From B3-G11 sp036985855 (GTDB lineage: Bacteria > Actinomycetota > Acidimicrobiia > Spongiisociales > UBA5794): a stretch of 18,901 nt of DNA. Below are positions 15,629 to 18,901 of the stretch, one piece after another. Location of the stretch: the NCBI GenBank assembly GCA_036985855.1, contig BTQL01000048.1, positions 1 to 18,901 of the forward strand. Reading direction: 5' to 3'. The notes under the pieces are model-generated. The model did not search any database. It was not told the DNA's origin and saw nothing but the letters and a program-made list of their open reading frames with translations. Every line of letters begins with the position of its first letter. The stretch's first letter is position 1. Position numbers and translations under genes: made by a program.

Positions 15629-17233
15629 TCAGGTGGTCAACGCTGCTGACGTTGAAATACGGGGATCTGCCGATCCCTTGAACTCTCGTTTCGTGTCTAT
15701 TGCTGAGATCGGTCCCCAGCCCGGTTCGTGAGTGTCGGCCAATTCGACCGCATGGCCGCGTTCGATGAGTCCTCTCACGGTTGAAGGTGCGACCCTCGAT
15801 TCGTATTTCAGTGCGCTGTCGGTTCCTGGAGTCGGCTGTTCCATGTTCCACCTCGGCAGTAACTGTGAATCATCCGTGCAATTACCTGCGTGGTAGAACG
15901 ACGCCGCGTACTGAGCAAGGAACTGGGGCTGCTGGTCGCCTCCACGCGTTCCGAGCAGCAGATCGAGTTCTGCCTCCGTCGTCCACAGTGTTGGAGACAG
16001 CGTGTGGAGTGGGCGTTTGCCCGGCGCGTACTCATTTGCATGACCTTGGATCAGGTTGAACCCCGCACCCCTGTTGTGCAGGAAGACGCCTGTCGCACCT
16101 GCTGATCGCCCTGATCCGATACCCCGGAAGTTGGATTGAATGAGTGACACTCCCATTCCTGCGCTGTCCCTGACAGTCATGTACGCCGTCCCTTGCGGAG
16201 CGGGCGCAGGCATCGGCCAGCGACCGGCCCGGTCCCGGTCGATCGCTGCCGCTCGCCCGTCAAGGCGGTCTTGTGCAAGGAGATCTACGCCGGTCGACGA
16301 TCCATGATTCGGATCCACGGCGGTGTCTTCCCGTTCCCACGCGACGGATCGATATGCCTCGATCAGCAGGTGTTGATAGAGCGGATCGTTCGGATCATTG
16401 GGCGGGCTGAGCATCTCGAAGATCCGGAGCGTCGCGAGCGTGAGGTATCCCTGGCTATTGGGAGGGATCGTCCACGCCGTACGGCCGAAAATGTCTGCAC
16501 CCACTGGAGTGATCCAGTCCGCCTGCGAAATCGCAAGATCATCCGGCGTGATGGCACCCTGAGTTACTTTCGTGATCTCGATGCCGACCCGTCCCTCATA
16601 GAAGGCAGTGCGCCCTTCCTGGGCGATCGCCTCCAGCGTGTCAGCCAACCGCGGCCTCATGATCGACGTGCCGACACCGGCGGGGGCGCCATCGGGATAG
16701 AGCGGCTCAGAGGATCCCTGGTCGCCGATCAGGTCGGCAAGCTGGCTCAAGGATGCTGCAAGCTCGCTCGATACGGGGAACCCCGACCTTGCAATGTCGA
16801 TAGCAGGTTCGAGCAGAGACCCCAATGGAAGCGTGCAGAATCGACTTTCGAGCGCTTCCCAGCCGTCCACACACCCCGGTACGGTGATCGACAGGTGGCT
16901 TCGCATGGGTATCGCTCCGAGTCCTTCGTCGCGTATCTCGTCTGCGCCGACCCCTGACCCTGCCCTGCCGGATGCGTTCAGGACGGCTGGTGTCGAATCG
17001 CCCGGGGTGTGAACAAGGGCGAAGAGATCTCCGCCCGGTCCGCACGTGTCGGGGAGAACGACGCCGAGTACGGCGTTTACCGCGATCGCGGCGTCCGCAG
17101 CGTTGCCGCCGGAATGGAGGATGTCGATACCTGCTTGTGAAGCTAGGTAGTGGGGTGAAACGGCGATTCCCCTGGATCCGTCGGTTGGGTTCGTTGTGAC
17201 AAGTGCTTCGGCTGGACGAACCGGAGCGGTCAT
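15629..17233 (-). CDS. Gamma-glutamyltransferase family protein, no signal peptide
   Basis: A 534-residue Ntn-hydrolase of the gamma-glutamyltranspeptidase family. It has GGNAADAAIAV (42-52), CGPGGDLF (64-71), NASGRAG with R90 in the place that binds the substrate carboxylate, and PGCVDGWE. The autoprocessing/nucleophile Thr349 lies in PQGTAYMTVRD. The loop GTRGGDQQPQ, which forms the oxyanion region, is in the small-subunit part. The usual Thr-Thr-His after the cut site is Thr-Ala-Tyr, so substrate choice may differ from glutathione. No signal peptide is visible, so the enzyme is probably cytoplasmic. Related enzymes act on glutathione, gamma-glutamyl peptides or cephalosporin-like amides. 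The ATG overlaps the stop of the upstream gene by 4 nt. Confidence 0.88.
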   Translation of the reverse strand: MTAPVRPAEALVTTNPTDGSRGIAVSPHYLASQAGIDILHSGGNAADAAIAVNAVLGVVLPDTCGPGGDLFALVHTPGDSTPAVLNASGRAGSGVGADEIRDEGLGAIPMRSHLSITVPGCVDGWEALESRFCTLPLGSLLEPAIDIARSGFPVSSELAASLSQLADLIGDQGSSEPLYPDGAPAGVGTSIMRPRLADTLEAIAQEGRTAFYEGRVGIEITKVTQGAITPDDLAISQADWITPVGADIFGRTAWTIPPNSQGYLTLATLRIFEMLSPPNDPNDPLYQHLLIEAYRSVAWEREDTAVDPNHGSSTGVDLLAQDRLDGRAAAIDRDRAGRWPMPAPAPQGTAYMTVRDSAGMGVSLIQSNFRGIGSGRSAGATGVFLHNRGAGFNLIQGHANEYAPGKRPLHTLSPTLWTTEAELDLLLGTRGGDQQPQFLAQYAASFYHAGNCTDDSQLLPRWNMEQPTPGTDSALKYESRVAPSTVRGLIERGHAVELADTHEPGWGPISAIDTKREFKGSADPRISTSAALTT

Positions 17234-17862
17234 TCGACCAGATTTCCCAGACGTCTGTTGAGGGCGTTGAGCACGGCCTTGACCGTCGCGTCGTCTGGGT
17301 CGTTCAAGACAACCGCAGATCCAACGTTGAGGTCTTCGGCTCCCCGTTGCCCGGCCGACACGACCATTGCAACGACAACGTTCCTGTCGCCAACCGGTGT
17401 CAGAGAGATCGCATCGAGAGCGATGGGTGGCATCGTCGGGAAGGTCTGCTCGATGGCGCTGATGGTGGCTTCGCCCACGAGACGCGGTCTTGCCGACATG
17501 ACCGCAGGCCCTGTGGCGGTACCAACGTGCTCTTCGTCTTCGTAGCGGAGAGTGACTTCGATCGTCGTCCGGGTCCCGTTCGGAGACTCACCGATCCTCA
17601 TCAACGCCGCGCGCGGCGTTGAGGCGAGGTCGAGCTGGTGAGGGCTTATCTGCACCACGGATATGACCCTGTGGTCGATGGCGACCCCAAACCGGGCCAT
17701 GGCGAGGCTTACCACATCACGTACGACCTGCTTCGCCGGCTTGTCGGGCGCAGCGATCACATGGAGCTCGGTGATCGTGCTGCCTTGATTGACAACCCGG
17801 GCCGCATCGACCGAATCCATCCTCGCGAGGTTCTCTTCGAGTTCTCTGAAGTTCACAGACAT
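17230..17862 (-). CDS. Uncharacterised 210-aa protein upstream of GGT
   Basis: I do not recognise this family. The 210-residue protein is soluble and has no signal peptide or cysteine. Two alpha/beta units are suggested: residues about 5-75 (TELHVIAAPDKPAKQVVRDV followed by SLAMARFGVAIDHRVISVVQI) and about 100-208 (IEVTLRYEDEEH, then AISLTPVGDRNVVVAMVVS, then a closing helix DDATVKAVLNALNRRLGNLV). The IDHRVISVVQI strand is strikingly regular and could be a family hallmark. The gene is the first of a two-gene unit with a gamma-glutamyltransferase (ATGA overlap). The ATG has no strong ribosome-binding site. Confidence 0.7.
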   Translation of the reverse strand: MSVNFRELEENLARMDSVDAARVVNQGSTITELHVIAAPDKPAKQVVRDVVSLAMARFGVAIDHRVISVVQISPHQLDLASTPRAALMRIGESPNGTRTTIEVTLRYEDEEHVGTATGPAVMSARPRLVGEATISAIEQTFPTMPPIALDAISLTPVGDRNVVVAMVVSAGQRGAEDLNVGSAVVLNDPDDATVKAVLNALNRRLGNLVE

Positions 17863-17964
17863 ATCGCGGCGAGCGTAGTCGAAATTGACCGAACAGCGGT
17901 GTACCGACGCGAGGATCTTGGATTTGTGGCTGTGGACTGTGCACCGTGTACTTCTCTTCCACCC

Positions 17965-17993
17965 TTGCGGTTTGGGAGATTCGCGAGTATCTT
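17965..17993 (+). promoter_or_regulatory. Sigma70-type promoter for structured leader
   Basis: TTGCGG (17965-17970) and TATCTT (17988-17993) are separated by exactly 17 bp. The predicted start would be near 17998-18000, which is the first base of a strong hairpin. This match and position make it the most credible promoter in the window, driving the leader, the 29-codon ORF and the membrane protein downstream. Confidence 0.6.
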
Positions 17994-17997
17994 GTCA

Positions 17998-18117
17998 CTT
18001 GCTGTCTGCGCTCAGGCAGCAAGACCCCTTGGGCGGGGTCCGAAACGTTTCTACGCGGGGAACATTGCGTAGGTTCGGATTTCGGTTGGGACAGGCATAG
18101 AAAACCGAAAAACGAAC
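17998..18117 (+). ncRNA. Candidate structured RNA leader, class unknown
   Basis: Four stem-loops follow each other almost without gaps. P1 has 11 bp including one G-U pair and a CGCT loop (17998-18008/18013-18023). P2 is gacccc/ggggtc with a TTGGGC loop (18023-18040). P3 is ctacgc/gcgtag with a 10-nt loop (18051-18072). P4 is compound: outer gttcg/cgaac (18073-18077/18113-18117) around inner tttcggtt/aaccgaaa (18080-18087/18103-18110) with a 15-nt loop. A weaker cctcc/ggagg stem follows at 18138-18154. P1 begins at the predicted transcription start. I do not recognise a known riboswitch (c-di-GMP-I and -II, B12, glycine, SAM, fluoride consensus all fail by eye). It could be a riboswitch, a cis-regulator or a free small RNA. 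Confidence 0.5.
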
Positions 18118-18220
18118 GATTTGCTCGGGAGAGGGATCCTCCGGGCATTGGAGGTGGTGGAACCCCGGGAAGCTCAAACGGATTACTCCAGCGGAGCGAA
18201 CACACATTCCAGGCACTGAC

Positions 18221-18253
18221 GACATGATGTCAGGACTGAGAATGATGCATTCT
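18221..18253. promoter_or_regulatory. Two ATGATG-centred dyads before the small ORF
   Basis: GACATGATGTC (18221-18231) is a perfect dyad around one base, and AGAATGATGCATTCT (18239-18253) is a perfect 6-bp dyad around ATG. Both contain ATGATG, 18 bp apart. The second abuts the GGAGG ribosome-binding site at 18254-18258. They may be operators, or the second may be a hairpin affecting ribosome access. Confidence 0.35.
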
Positions 18254-18263
18254 GGAGGCCCTC

Positions 18264-18353
18264 GTGAAGAGCACCATTGTCAAACTCGTATTGACCCTTG
18301 GAACGCTGGCGTCGGCTCTTATGGCCGGCGCAGCTAGTCTCAAGATCGGATAA
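18264..18353 (+). CDS. 29-residue hydrophobic peptide
   Basis: A short gene from GTG to TAA with GGAGG (18254-18258) exactly 5 nt before the start, the best ribosome-binding site in the window. The product begins MKSTIVKLVLTLGTLASALM and ends with GAASLKIG. It has a basic N-terminus and one hydrophobic stretch (about 5-25), so it is either a tiny membrane protein or a signal-peptide-like leader peptide. It lies between the structured RNA region and the truncated membrane protein gene, 45 bp before the latter. I do not recognise a family. It might act with the downstream protein or control its translation. Confidence 0.6.
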   Translation: MKSTIVKLVLTLGTLASALMAGAASLKIG

Positions 18354-18398
18354 CGAGTGACCCGGGGCCCCCTCCGTGTTCCTGGACACGAGGAACCC

Positions 18399-18901
18399 AT
18401 GTTCCCCAACGAACTGGCACGACAGCACAGAGCGAAAGTCCGCATGGCGATCGTCTTCCCGATCGTCGGCGTAGCGGTGCTCGGTGGCCTCTTTTTCGTC
18501 CAGTCATTCCCCAGACCGCTCTGGCTTTGGGCGCTTCTCACCGCAACATTTGTATTCTTCGAATGGAACACGGTCGAGGTAAACGACAAACTCTTTGCAT
18601 CGCCGAGCGTCATGGTCGTGATGACCGCGGCTGTCGTGTTCGGACCGGGATCGGCTGTTCTTGGCTGTGCGGCAATGGCTGCCCTCGGACCGCTCCAACC
18701 CAAGGACATCGGTGATCGGCGATGGTTCCAACCCGCTGTGAATTTCGGTCAGCTGGTCGTGACCGCTGCCGTCTCGATTGGCGTGTTGTCGCTGATTCTT
18801 TCGGTGACGAATAGCACATCGATCCCTTGGATCGCGCTCGCGTCCGTGATCGGCGCAATTACCTACGGCGTGGTCAACTATCAGCTCGTTGCGTTCATTT
18901 T
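18399..18901 (+). CDS. Polytopic membrane protein, 3'-truncated
   Basis: The frame runs open off the right edge; 167 residues are visible. The ATG is preceded by GAGGAA with a 3-nt spacer. Hydrophobic stretches at about 17-34, 42-56, 71-96 and 117-137, plus one at the edge, show a polytopic membrane domain. A conserved-looking stretch, FFEWNTVEVNDKLFASPSVM, joins TM2 and TM3. Such N-terminal membrane modules often precede signalling domains such as HD-GYP, GGDEF or kinase, and I suspect a sensor of that type, but the output domain is outside the window. A short cgtgt/acacg hairpin (18375-18390) sits just before its ribosome-binding site. Confidence 0.7.
   Translation, partial: MFPNELARQHRAKVRMAIVFPIVGVAVLGGLFFVQSFPRPLWLWALLTATFVFFEWNTVEVNDKLFASPSVMVVMTAAVVFGPGSAVLGCAAMAALGPLQPKDIGDRRWFQPAVNFGQLVVTAAVSIGVLSLILSVTNSTSIPWIALASVIGAITYGVVNYQLVAFI

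Larger units (their letters stand above)
17863..18263. other. 401-bp gene-free region
   Basis: This is the longest stretch without a protein gene. From left to right it holds the start region of the leftward 210-aa gene (no clear promoter found for it), the rightward promoter, the stem-loop array, and the two dyads. A possible 20-codon ORF from the GTG at 18157 has its GGAGG only 2 nt away and is not supported. Confidence 0.7.

Noticed and set aside
15493..15681. 62-codon + strand ORF overlapping the secreted protein stop
   Set aside because: It overlaps the GGT gene's 3' end on the other strand, has no ribosome-binding site, and its sequence has no features of a real protein.
18157..18219. 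20-codon ORF inside the leader region
   Set aside because: Its GGAGG lies only 2 nt before the GTG, too near for normal initiation, and the product has no notable features.

Overview
The window looks like an actinobacterial chromosome segment. Coding density is high, GTG and TTG starts are frequent, and most junctions within operons are 4-nt stop/start overlaps. The gene content (LytR-CpsA-Psr proteins, paired fluoride channels, a tal-pgi-zwf group, an Ig-like/SLT wall hydrolase with Thr-rich spacers) fits a Gram-positive envelope. Acidimicrobiia or a relative is my inference from the overall look of the proteins. No similarity search was run, and I see no phage, insertion sequence, CRISPR array, tRNA or rRNA.

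Left part (1-6355, mostly + strand): the 3' end of one LCP (LytR-CpsA-Psr) wall-polymer ligase gene is followed by a complete paralogue. A perfect 13-bp hairpin separates the second copy from a small convergent DUF4282-type membrane protein gene. A pair of overlapping crcB genes (two-subunit fluoride channel) comes next. Last is a large orphan hybrid-sensing histidine kinase with six predicted TM segments, then PAS, PAS, GAF, HisKA and HATPase domains.

Middle part (6245-14468, all - strand): read in transcription order there is a Thr-rich membrane-anchored lytic transglycosylase, then a TM-anchored helix-hairpin-helix protein, rlmN, and a tight operon bcp-galU-tal-pgi-zwf. The last five combine peroxide defence, UDP-glucose synthesis and the hexose-phosphate/pentose-phosphate node, with NADPH from Zwf a plausible link to peroxiredoxin recycling. 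The 3' ends of zwf and the kinase gene overlap tail to tail by 111 bp.

Right part (14576-18901): a secreted, C-terminally anchored protein with a metallopeptidase-MA-like look but no HExxH is encoded on +. A two-gene - strand operon follows, with an unrecognised 210-aa protein upstream of a signal-less gamma-glutamyltransferase. The last stretch is the least ordinary. A roughly 400-bp gene-free region carries a good sigma70-type promoter whose predicted start falls at the base of a run of strong stem-loops (about 17998-18117). Two DNA dyads follow, then a 29-codon membrane peptide with an excellent ribosome-binding site, and then the N-terminal membrane domain of a truncated protein. The structured leader plus micropeptide is my best candidate for something undescribed.
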